Shown piece by piece: positions 17,192-24,572 of a stretch of 46,729 bases of DNA. The stretch is from Pyramidobacter piscolens (GTDB taxonomy: Bacteria > Synergistota > Synergistia > Synergistales > Dethiosulfovibrionaceae): positions 1 to 46,729 of the forward strand of contig SFDM01000027.1 in NCBI GenBank assembly GCA_004558205.1, in the 5' to 3' direction. The position numbers were made by a program, and so were the translations under genes. How positions within the stretch are numbered: position 1 is the first letter of the stretch; each line of letters opens with the position of its first letter. The notes beneath the pieces were generated by a model that saw only the letters and a list, made by a program, of their open reading frames with translations, made no database searches and had not been told where the DNA came from.

Positions 17192-18472
17192 ATGGGTAAG
17201 ACATCAATCATGAAGATCATGGAGCACGCTTCGGGCCACGAAGTCAAAGTGGGCGGCCGCGTGTGGTGCAAGATTGACTGGTCCACGGTCAGGGACTTTG
17301 CCGGCGCGAACTGCGCCCTCCAGTTTGAGCAGGTCAACGAGCCAGGCGCGAAGGTCTGGGATCCCGACAAGATCGCCTTTACCTTCGACCTTCAGGCCCC
17401 CTCGCACTCCGAAAAAGTGTCTAACAACCAGAAGATCCTGCGCCAGTTTGCGAAGCGCCAGGGCATTTCCCGCGTGTTCGACATCAACAACGGCGTAGGC
17501 CAGCACGTCATGCTCGAGGCCGGCATGATCAAGCCCGGCGACGTGGTGCTGGGCACCGACAGCCACATGAACCTGCTGGGCGCCGTGGGCGCTTTCGCTA
17601 CCGGCGTGGGCAACACGGACATCGCCGCTTCCTGGATCAACGGCACCAACTGGTTCCGCGTGCCCGAGACCATGAAGATCGAGGTCACGGGTGCATTCGC
17701 GCGCGGCGTCTGCATGCGCGACCTGCTGACCCGCATCGTGGGCGACCTGGGCGCTGGCGGCATGGACTTTTTGGCCGTGGAGTTCGTGGGTGACACCATC
17801 GACAACGCGTCTCTGGCCGAACGGATCACGCTGTGCTCCATGGTGACGGAGATGAGCGGCAAGGTGGCGCTCATCATGCCCAGCGGCGAGGTGCTGGACT
17901 GGCTTGTGGCCCGCGCCGGTTCAGTGGTGGCTGAGCGCGCCGCCCTTTATAAGGCTGATCCCGACGCGCCCTACTGCAGGGTGCTTCACTACGACGTGAG
18001 CAAGTTGGAGCCTCTGGCTTCATGCCCCGACGCGCCCGACAACGTGAAGCCCATCAGGGAAGTGGCGGGAACCGCCGTCGACCAGGTCCACATCGGCTCC
18101 TGCACCAATGGGCGCTTCGAGGATATCGCCGCGGCCTTTGAAGTGTTGAAAGCCGCCGGCTTCAAAATTTCGCCCAATGTGCGCACCATCATCACCCCTT
18201 GCACCCGCGAGGTGCAGCTAGCCTGCGTGAAGTCGGGCATGGTGGAAAAGTTTCTCGAAGCCGGCGTGGTCTTCACCAACCCTACCTGCGCGCTCTGCAC
18301 CGCCGAGCACTACGGCGCTCTGCCCAGCGGCGACGTAGGCTGTTCCACCACGAACCGCAACTTCATCGGCAAAGTGGGCAAGGGCAGCCATACCTATCTG
18401 ATGAGCCCCATGTCCGCCATGGCGACGGCCGTAAAGGGCGTCATCACCGATCCCCGGGACATCCTGGGTTAA
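17192..18472 (+). CDS. Aconitase/3-isopropylmalate dehydratase-type hydratase, large subunit 2
   Basis: This 426-residue LeuC-type [4Fe-4S] hydro-lyase subunit is a paralogue of the protein at 14861 in the same operon. Cluster ligands are Cys304 in GSCTNGR and Cys366/Cys369 in PTCALC. GTDSHMNLLGAVGAF is the substrate loop, where the usual SHTC.T is replaced by SHMNLL, a visible difference from copy 1. It pairs with the small subunit at 18486. Two hydratase pairs in one operon suggest two sequential hydration or dehydration steps, or an isomerisation split over two enzymes, before cleavage by CitDEF. Confidence 0.88.
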   Translation: MGKTSIMKIMEHASGHEVKVGGRVWCKIDWSTVRDFAGANCALQFEQVNEPGAKVWDPDKIAFTFDLQAPSHSEKVSNNQKILRQFAKRQGISRVFDINNGVGQHVMLEAGMIKPGDVVLGTDSHMNLLGAVGAFATGVGNTDIAASWINGTNWFRVPETMKIEVTGAFARGVCMRDLLTRIVGDLGAGGMDFLAVEFVGDTIDNASLAERITLCSMVTEMSGKVALIMPSGEVLDWLVARAGSVVAERAALYKADPDAPYCRVLHYDVSKLEPLASCPDAPDNVKPIREVAGTAVDQVHIGSCTNGRFEDIAAAFEVLKAAGFKISPNVRTIITPCTREVQLACVKSGMVEKFLEAGVVFTNPTCALCTAEHYGALPSGDVGCSTTNRNFIGKVGKGSHTYLMSPMSAMATAVKGVITDPRDILG

Positions 18473-18485
18473 GGAGGGACGGAAG

Positions 18486-19013
18486 ATGAACGAAATCCTC
18501 AGAGGAAAAGCCTGGGTCTTCGGCGACAACGTGGACACCGACCTGATCTATCACAACAAGTACCTGGCCGAGACCGACCCGAAGCAGATGCCCCAGTATT
18601 CTTTCGAGTACTATCCCGGCATGGAAAACTTCGCGAAGGAAGTGAAGCTCGGCGACTTCGTGGTGGCGGGAAAGAACTTCGGCTGCGGCTCCAGCCGCGA
18701 ACACGCCGTGTACTGCCTGAAATATGCCGGAGTCCCCGTGGTGCTTGCGGAAACCTGCTCGCGCATTTATTATAGGAACGCGATCAACAACGGCTACCCC
18801 GTGCTGTTCATCAAGGGAATTTCCGATGCCATCAAGGCCGGAAAGATTTCCACAGGCGACGAGCTTGAAGTGAGCCTTTCCACAGGTCAGATCAAAGACC
18901 TGACCACCGGCGAGACCTTCCACGGCGACGCGGTCAGCGACCTTGAAAAAGACATCATGGCGGCTGGCGGGCTGATCGAATATCTTAAATCTGAAGCTGC
19001 AAAAAAAGCCTAA
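18486..19013 (+). CDS. Aconitase-type hydratase, small subunit 2 (LeuD family)
   Basis: This 175-residue LeuD-type subunit has DNVDTDLIYHNKYL, then GKNFGCGSSREHAVYCL and CSRIYYRNAINNGYPVLF. The specificity loop after KYL reads AETD, again unlike YLRT/YLVY. TAAGGAGGG precedes the ATG and overlaps the end region of the large subunit gene. It is followed 12 bp later by citD. Confidence 0.88.
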   Translation: MNEILRGKAWVFGDNVDTDLIYHNKYLAETDPKQMPQYSFEYYPGMENFAKEVKLGDFVVAGKNFGCGSSREHAVYCLKYAGVPVVLAETCSRIYYRNAINNGYPVLFIKGISDAIKAGKISTGDELEVSLSTGQIKDLTTGETFHGDAVSDLEKDIMAAGGLIEYLKSEAAKKA

Positions 19014-19025
19014 GGAGGCTAAAAG

Positions 19026-19292
19026 ATGAAAACAGCCATGGCGGGGACTCTGGAGTCCATGGACTGCCTGGTCACGGTGACCGAGGCGGCCCCCGGCTCC
19101 GGAATCACCCTGAACCTTGAAGGAAGCAGCGTTGCCCGCTTTCGCTCCTCTATGGAGAAGACCATTGGGAATGTGCTGAACTCCATGAACGTGAAGGACA
19201 TGGACGTGAAAATCCAGGATCACGGAGCTCTGGACATCGTGCTTGAAGCTCGCGTCGAGACGGCGCTGAAGCGGTATGGAGGTGAGCGCTGA
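19026..19292 (+). CDS. citD: Citrate/citramalate lyase acyl carrier protein (gamma subunit)
   Basis: This 88-residue protein is the acyl carrier subunit of a citrate-lyase-type complex. AGTLESMD contains Ser11, the expected attachment site of the 2'-(5''-phosphoribosyl)-3'-dephospho-CoA group. The C-terminal half, VKIQDHGALDIVLEARVETAL, matches the family. AAGGAGG precedes the ATG, and its stop overlaps the citE ATG by one base. The genes that build and acetylate the prosthetic group (citC, citX, citG) are not in this window, so they must lie elsewhere if the enzyme is active. Confidence 0.9.
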   Translation: MKTAMAGTLESMDCLVTVTEAAPGSGITLNLEGSSVARFRSSMEKTIGNVLNSMNVKDMDVKIQDHGALDIVLEARVETALKRYGGER

Positions 19293-20164
19293 TGCGTCGT
19301 ACTATGCTGTACCTTCCGGGGAACAACCCCAATATGCTGGTTCGCGGCCACCTCTTTGGTCCCGATGGGATCATTATGGACCTTGAGGACGCCGTGGCCC
19401 TGTCCGAAAAGGACGCCGCCCGCATCATGGTGAGCAAGTTCCTGCGCCAGGGCGAGTTTGGCAGCTGCGAGGTGACAGTGCGCATCAACGGCGCCGACAC
19501 GGAGTTCTGGAAAAAGGACCTGGCGGCGGTCATCCCCGCCAAACGCCTGGACGGCATCCGCCTGCCCAAGGCCGACGATCCCGAGACCATCAGGATCGTG
19601 GACGAGGAGATCTCACGCCTTGAGGACGCCAACGGCATTCCCCAGGGGCGCACCAAGCTGTTCTGCATCCTCGAAACGGCCCGCGGAATCTGGAACGCCT
19701 ACGACGTGGCCAAAGCATCGCCCCGCGTCACAGCCATCCTGCCCGGCGGCGAAGACCTGGTGGCCGACCTGAAGACCAGCCGTTCCGCCGACGGCGCCGA
19801 GCTCGAGTGGACGCGCAAAATGATGGTCATCGCCGCGCGCGCCGCTGGAGTGGACGCCATCGACACAGTCTATCCCCGAGTGTCCGACGACGAGGGCCTG
19901 CGCCGCGAAGCCAGCCTCTCCAAGCAGCTGGGTTACGACGGTAAAAGCGTGATCCATCCCAACCAGATCCCCATTATCCATGAAGTCTTTACGCCCACCG
20001 AGGCGGAGATCGACAAGGCCCTGCGCATCGTGGCCGCTGCCAAGGAAGCGGCCGAGCGCGGCCTGGGCGCCGTCTCCGTGGATGGACGCATGGTCGACGT
20101 GCCTGTGGTGAAGCGCGCCGAGTACATTCTTGTCAAAGCCGGACTGAAGGGGGAGGCAAAGTAA
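19292..20164 (+). CDS. citE: Citrate/citramalate lyase beta subunit (CitE)
   Basis: This 290-residue subunit cleaves the acyl-carrier thioester of the hydroxy acid to an oxo acid and acetyl-carrier. Motifs are RRTMLYLPGNNPNML, DGIIMDLEDAVALSEKD (acidic metal ligands), VRINGADTEFW, LFCILETARGI, LPGGEDLVADL and SVIHPNQIPIIHEVF. It is the usual length for CitE and is translationally linked to citD (TGATG overlap). The substrate may be citrate, citramalate or an alkylated analogue. The pairing with LeuCD-like hydratases resembles the mesaconate-citramalate branch of glutamate fermentation. Confidence 0.92.
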   Translation: MRRTMLYLPGNNPNMLVRGHLFGPDGIIMDLEDAVALSEKDAARIMVSKFLRQGEFGSCEVTVRINGADTEFWKKDLAAVIPAKRLDGIRLPKADDPETIRIVDEEISRLEDANGIPQGRTKLFCILETARGIWNAYDVAKASPRVTAILPGGEDLVADLKTSRSADGAELEWTRKMMVIAARAAGVDAIDTVYPRVSDDEGLRREASLSKQLGYDGKSVIHPNQIPIIHEVFTPTEAEIDKALRIVAAAKEAAERGLGAVSVDGRMVDVPVVKRAEYILVKAGLKGEAK

Positions 20165-20165
20165 A

Positions 20166-21716
20166 ATGGCCTTAAACGCATTAGGACGGGATATTCCCGC
20201 TTTTATCGAAGGGTACGGCGCGGCCAAGCTCTATCAGGGCGCCTTCGCGCTCCAGCCTGAAGGGCGCGCCGCCGGGGCGAAGCTTCGCTGCGTGAACTCT
20301 GACGTCACGAGCAAGCTTCTGCCCGACATCAAAGCTGCCATCGCCGCTTCGGGCCTCAAGAGCGGCATGACCATTTCGTTCCATCACCACCTGAGAAACG
20401 GCGATTACGTGGTGAATCAGGTCGTCGACGCCTGCGCCGAGATGGGCATCCGCAACCTGACGCTGTTTCCTACGGCGCTCTTCGGCGTCCACGCCCATCT
20501 GATCGATCACATCAAATCCGGCGTCATCGGCCGTATCATGGGCTCCGTCAACGGCCCCATCGGCCAGCTTGTTTCCGAGGGCGGCATGGACGCGCCCGTG
20601 GTGCTTCGAAGCCACGGCGGACGTCCCCGCGCCGTCATGTCAGGCGACGTGCACATCGACGTAGCCTTCGTGGCCGCGCCGACCGCCGACCGCTACGGCA
20701 ACATGAACGGCACCCAGGGCAAATCGGCCTGCGGTTCCATGGGCTACGCCTTTACCGACGCCCAGTACGCCGATTGCGTGGTGGCCATCACCGACAACCT
20801 GCAGCCCTATCCTTTGGCCCCCGTGTCGATCAACCAGACCTGCGCCGACTTCGTGGTCCAGGTCCCCAGCATCGGCGACCCCGCGGGCATCGTGTCGGGA
20901 ACCACCAAGGTCACCCGCGACCCCCTGCGCCTCCTGATCTCGCGTTATGCCTCCCAGCTTATCGAGGCCAGCCCCTACTTCAAGGATGGCCTGTCCTTCC
21001 AGACCGGCGCCAGCGGCATTGCCCTGGCCGTGACGGCCTTCATGAAGGAAGCCATGATCAAGCGCCATGTCACTGGCAGCTTTGGCCTGGGCGGCATCAC
21101 GGGCTACTTTGTGGATCTTCTGCGCGACGGCCTTGTGGAAAAGCTGCTGGACGTGCAGTCCTTTGACCTCGAGGCAGTCAAGTCCATCGCCGAGAACCCC
21201 AAACACGTGGAGATCTCCGCCGACTGGTACGCCAACCCCTGGAACAAGGGCGCGGCGGTCAACATGCTCGACGTGGTGATCCTGGGCGCGACCGAAGTGG
21301 ACCGCGACTTCAACGTCAACGTCAACACCGAAGCCGACGGCGCGCTGCTTCACGGTACCGGCGGCCATCAGGACACCGCGGCGGGAGCCAAGCTGACTAT
21401 CATCGCCCAGCCTCTGCTGCGCGGCCGCATTCCCTGCGTGACCGACAAAGTCTACAGCGTGACCACCCCTGGCGAAGTGGTGGACGCCGTAGTCACCGAG
21501 TACGGCGTCACCATCAATCCCCGGCGCCAGGACCTGATCGACGCCTGTTCGGGCGTCAAGGGCCTGCCTCTGGTGCCCATGGACGAGCTCGCCGACCGCG
21601 CAAAGCGCATGGCCGGCCCCATGGATCCCGTCCGGACCGAAGATAAGATTGTCGGCGTCGTCGAATGGCGCGACGGCACGGTCATCGACGTGGTACGGCA
21701 GCTGAAAAAGAAATAG
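20166..21716 (+). CDS. citF: Citrate/citramalate lyase alpha subunit (CitF)
   Basis: This 516-residue subunit is the acyl-carrier transferase that exchanges acetate for the substrate acid on CitD. Conserved stretches include LRCVNSDVTSKLLPDIKAA, GMTISFHHHLRNGDYVVN, SHGGRPRAVMSGDVHIDVAF, GNMNGTQGKSACGSMGYA and TDKVYSVTTPGEVVDAVVTE. Its length fits the CitF family. The ATG follows the citE stop by one base. It is the last gene of the operon that starts at 14861 and is followed by a strong terminator. Together with CitD and CitE it would release acetate plus a 2-oxo acid. Confidence 0.93.
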   Translation: MALNALGRDIPAFIEGYGAAKLYQGAFALQPEGRAAGAKLRCVNSDVTSKLLPDIKAAIAASGLKSGMTISFHHHLRNGDYVVNQVVDACAEMGIRNLTLFPTALFGVHAHLIDHIKSGVIGRIMGSVNGPIGQLVSEGGMDAPVVLRSHGGRPRAVMSGDVHIDVAFVAAPTADRYGNMNGTQGKSACGSMGYAFTDAQYADCVVAITDNLQPYPLAPVSINQTCADFVVQVPSIGDPAGIVSGTTKVTRDPLRLLISRYASQLIEASPYFKDGLSFQTGASGIALAVTAFMKEAMIKRHVTGSFGLGGITGYFVDLLRDGLVEKLLDVQSFDLEAVKSIAENPKHVEISADWYANPWNKGAAVNMLDVVILGATEVDRDFNVNVNTEADGALLHGTGGHQDTAAGAKLTIIAQPLLRGRIPCVTDKVYSVTTPGEVVDAVVTEYGVTINPRRQDLIDACSGVKGLPLVPMDELADRAKRMAGPMDPVRTEDKIVGVVEWRDGTVIDVVRQLKKK

Positions 21717-21725
21717 ATTGGCCTG

Positions 21726-21773
21726 CGAAGCCCCCTGTTTTGCCCTGACCCGGCAAAGGAGGGCTTCGTTTTT
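21726..21773 (+). terminator. Terminator of the leuCD-citDEF operon
   Basis: CGAAGCCCCCTGTTTTGCC pairs with GGCAAAGGAGGGCTTCG (ending 21768) with small bulges, and TTTTT follows. It lies 10 bp after the citF stop. Confidence 0.85.
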
Positions 21774-21780
21774 GCCTCTC

Positions 21781-21820
21781 GTGAAAGTTTTTTCACTTCG
21801 GCGGGGTATGATGTTATAAT
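21781..21820 (+). promoter_or_regulatory. Promoter with inverted repeat upstream of the HD-GYP-like gene
   Basis: TGTTATAAT (21812-21820) is a perfect extended -10 with TTCACT at 21792-21797 as a weak -35. GTGAAA-GTTT-TTTCAC (21781-21796) is an inverted repeat covering the -35 and may be an operator. The predicted leader is only about 15 nt. Confidence 0.6.
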
Positions 21821-21841
21821 TTGCCCGGGGAGGGATGCTTC

Positions 21842-23566
21842 ATGTCTGTAAGAGAGTGCAAAAAACTGTCGCTCAGGGCCTTTTTCCTTGCCTTGGCGGT
21901 GGGGCAGCTGCTGGTTTTTCTGATAATGGGCTACGTGGTGGCCAGTATCGCGCAGCAGGCCGAGGCGCAGCGCCAGCAGGACCGGCGGCTGCTGCTGAAC
22001 GTGTATGACGGCATGGAGAACGACCTCTCCGTCCGCTATCTCACCATGTCCGAAGAGCTGAAATTTCTCGGCGGGGCGTCGGACCTGAAGGATTACGCGG
22101 CCTCCCAGAGCGTCGAAAACCGTGCCGCGCTGACCTATAACTGGATGCGTTTTCTGGAGCGCAACGCCGGTCTGTTCTCCCACGCGAGGCTGCTTTCCCG
22201 CGATGGAGAGGAGCTGCTCCATCTGCGTTATGACGAGGAAAAACGCAGCGCCGAGGAGGCCGCTCCTGCGCGGCTTTCAGAGCCGGCGGTACGGGAGCAG
22301 ATTTCCACGGTGCTTGCCCTGGAACCGAAGCAGATTTACATCTTCAGGATGCAGCCCTCTTCCTTCGAGGACGACTTCTCGCCGGTTATGCGCTTGGGCA
22401 TGCCCGTGTACGACCGCGACGGCGAGAAATTCGGCATGATCATGCTGACCTACCGAGCGAAGGCGATCATCGACAGCTTCCGGCGCAACGACCGCGGGAC
22501 GAGCAGCGCCCTTTCGGTGCTGAACGGCGACGGCCTGTGGCTGTACAACCAGGCCGAGCCCGAAAAGACCTGGAAAAGCATGACCGAAAAGAGCGCCGCG
22601 CTGTCCGACGATATCCCCCCCGACCTGTGGCGCCAGGTGAAAAGCCTGCGGTTCAGCTCCTACTACGATAAAACGGGGCTGCATTACCATTTCAAGTGCT
22701 TCCTGCCTTTGCCCTACGTGGACTACAGCGACAGCCAGGATTACTGCATTATCTTCATGAGCACCTGTTCCCCCAGCCTCTACGCCTATTCGGCCGAGAC
22801 GCCGCTGAAAAGCGCACTGGTCTTCTGCTGGTCCCAGTACTGGGGCGCCGTGCTCCTGCTGATCGGGCTGAGCGTGGTGCAGGCGCTGTGCTTTGCGCGT
22901 TATTGGGCTCGCCGGAACCGTTTCCGCGCGCTTCAGAACCTGAATCTAGTCTGCGAGTCCCTGGCGCAGCTGACCATGAAGGCCGGAGGCTTGTCTGCCG
23001 AGGATTTTTCCGCCGAGTACCTGGTTTTCCGCTTTCGGGAACTGGTCGGCGTCATCGCCTCGAATCTGGCCATGCCTCTGGAGCATCGCGATGCGGTGGT
23101 GCGTTTCGCGCCGCTGGCGAACGTGGGAAAACTGGCCCTTCCCGCTGGATTATGCCGGAAAAGCTATGGCGAACTGACCTCCGAGGAGAAGAAGATCATG
23201 CGCCGCCATGTGGACCTAGGGCGCGCCATGTGCGAACATACCTCCATAGAAGAGTCCGAGCGGGGGGTGCTCTATCGCCTGATCAGCGATCATCACGAGG
23301 ACTGGGATGGCCGCGGCTATCCCGATGGAATGAGCGGCGGCAACATCTCCGTGGAAGGGCGCCTGTGCCGCATCGCCTGTTTTTACGACGACCTGCGGCT
23401 TGAAGGACAGTCCCACCACGAGGCGCGCCGCGTCGTGATGACCGAGGGCGGGCGCGCTCTCGACCCGTCCATGGTCAACGCCTTTATGGCGGCCGATCCG
23501 GTGATTCAACGCATCTACGACGAAAATGATTTTCCCGTCTCCGCTGGTGAACGGGTGGTCAGATAG
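21842..23566 (+). CDS. Membrane sensor protein with degenerate HD-GYP domain
   Basis: This 574-residue protein has an N-terminal transmembrane helix (FFLALAVGQLLVFLIMGYVV) and an extracytoplasmic sensor region of about 290 residues resembling a dCache domain. A second helix (YWGAVLLLIGLSVVQALCFA) leads into a cytoplasmic HD-GYP-type domain. The C-terminal domain retains HHEDWDGRGYPDG (about 484-496), but the expected HD pair of LHDIGK is replaced by LANVGK (about 424-429). Cyclic-di-GMP hydrolysis therefore looks doubtful, and a ligand-binding or scaffold role is possible. ATG 21842 follows GGGGAGGGA; a TTG seven codons upstream overlaps that site and is not used. It is transcribed from its own promoter. 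Confidence 0.82.
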   Translation: MSVRECKKLSLRAFFLALAVGQLLVFLIMGYVVASIAQQAEAQRQQDRRLLLNVYDGMENDLSVRYLTMSEELKFLGGASDLKDYAASQSVENRAALTYNWMRFLERNAGLFSHARLLSRDGEELLHLRYDEEKRSAEEAAPARLSEPAVREQISTVLALEPKQIYIFRMQPSSFEDDFSPVMRLGMPVYDRDGEKFGMIMLTYRAKAIIDSFRRNDRGTSSALSVLNGDGLWLYNQAEPEKTWKSMTEKSAALSDDIPPDLWRQVKSLRFSSYYDKTGLHYHFKCFLPLPYVDYSDSQDYCIIFMSTCSPSLYAYSAETPLKSALVFCWSQYWGAVLLLIGLSVVQALCFARYWARRNRFRALQNLNLVCESLAQLTMKAGGLSAEDFSAEYLVFRFRELVGVIASNLAMPLEHRDAVVRFAPLANVGKLALPAGLCRKSYGELTSEEKKIMRRHVDLGRAMCEHTSIEESERGVLYRLISDHHEDWDGRGYPDGMSGGNISVEGRLCRIACFYDDLRLEGQSHHEARRVVMTEGGRALDPSMVNAFMAADPVIQRIYDENDFPVSAGERVVR

Positions 23567-23577
23567 GAAAAAAAGAG

Positions 23578-23583
23578 TATAAT
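23578..23583 (+). promoter_or_regulatory. -10 element upstream of the HdeD-like gene
   Basis: A perfect TATAAT lies about 35 bp before the start codon and just after the preceding stop. No convincing -35 is seen at the right distance. Confidence 0.45.
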
Positions 23584-23615
23584 AGTGATATCAGTTTTTG
23601 AAAGGATGATGCCGT

Positions 23616-24191
23616 TTGATGATAATCAACAAAATCAGTCTAGATCCTGACGACTTAGTGTGCAGCAAGAAGAGATTTTTCTGGCTGGGAATCCTGATGT
23701 TCCTGATCGGCGTGATAGCGCTCTTTCTGCCGCTGATCATGTCCTTTGCCATGGAGACGCTGCTTGGCGCTTCCATTCTGGTGGCAGGTGTGGCGCGGAT
23801 TTGGAGCGCCCTGGGCGAAAAATCGTGGCAGCAGGGGCTCCTTGCGTTGGCCGCGGTGGTGGGCGGCGCGCTGCTTTTGGCGAAACCCCTTCTGGGCATG
23901 GTGACCATGGGCGTCATGCTGGGCGCCTTTTTCCTGATCACGGGCGTGGCGAAGTGCGCTGAATACTTCCGCGTGAAAGATATCGGCGGCTCCTTCTGGG
24001 TTTTCGTCAGCGGCGCCGTGGACGTGCTGCTGGCCTTTGTGATCTGGAAGAACTTCTTCAGCGCCGCCAGCGCTCCCGGAGTGATCCTGGGCGTGAACAT
24101 GATCAGCACCGGCGCGGCTATGATCTGCCTGTCCAGAGGCTGCTCCAGGATGGCCGGCGTGATCCGAAGTTCCCAGAGGCCTTCCGCCTGA
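23616..24191 (+). CDS. HdeD/DUF308-family membrane protein
   Basis: This protein of about 191 residues has roughly six hydrophobic helices in three pairs (LGILMFLIGVIALFLPLIM, GLLALAAVVGGALLLAKPLL, FWVFVSGAVDVLLAFVIW). Such paired repeats are typical of the DUF308/HdeD family, which is associated with acid or envelope stress but has no proven mechanism. AAAGGA at 23601-23606 is 9 nt from TTG 23616 and 12 nt from ATG 23619, so either start is possible. The gene has its own -10 element and is closed by a long palindromic terminator. Confidence 0.8.
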   Translation: MMIINKISLDPDDLVCSKKRFFWLGILMFLIGVIALFLPLIMSFAMETLLGASILVAGVARIWSALGEKSWQQGLLALAAVVGGALLLAKPLLGMVTMGVMLGAFFLITGVAKCAEYFRVKDIGGSFWVFVSGAVDVLLAFVIWKNFFSAASAPGVILGVNMISTGAAMICLSRGCSRMAGVIRSSQRPSA

Positions 24192-24210
24192 TCGAATTGA
24201 ACAGGCCTGA

Positions 24211-24276
24211 CTGAAAAGACAAAGAGGCGGCTGCCGCGGTTTGCAAACCGCGGCGGCCGCCTCTTTGTATTTTCAG
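24211..24276. terminator. 66-bp near-perfect palindromic terminator
   Basis: Arms 24211-24243 and 24244-24276 pair over 33 bp with two mismatched positions. They include AAAGAGGCGGC and GCCGCCTCTTT with a flanking T-run (TATTTTC). It ends the HdeD-like gene and works in both orientations in principle. Confidence 0.85.
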
Positions 24277-24298
24277 CGTTTTTTCTCAGGCATAAAGA

Positions 24299-24314
24299 TG
24301 TTCCACGTGGAACA
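24299..24314. other. parS site 2 at the centre of a perfect 32-bp palindrome
   Basis: TGTTCCACGTGGAACA is a perfect parS. The flanks CATAAAGA and TCTTTATG extend the symmetry to 24291-24322. It lies directly after the long terminator hairpin. Confidence 0.88.
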
Positions 24315-24322
24315 TCTTTATG

Positions 24323-24572
24323 CCGTACTGCTTGCCCATTAAACGGATAATACTGCTTTGCGATAAAAACGCAAAAAGGGCACGGAAGGGACGGCCCTGG
24401 GGGGATCCACCAAGCGAGCATGGGCTGGCCGAAGGCCGAGATAGTTTTTAGCGGCTGGATGCCTCCAGGTTCGGCTCCGGTCTCCAATGAAGCCGTTCAG
24501 CTGCGAAAGAGTATAAGCTGGAACCCGGGCGGCTTCTCCGTGCCAATTTTGTGTTTCTATCGATCACCAGTA
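24323..24572. other. Intergenic stretch without recognised gene
   Basis: I see no gene, tRNA or clear hairpin with T-run here. A minus-strand open frame running across it and the HdeD-like gene is a shadow. Confidence 0.5.
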
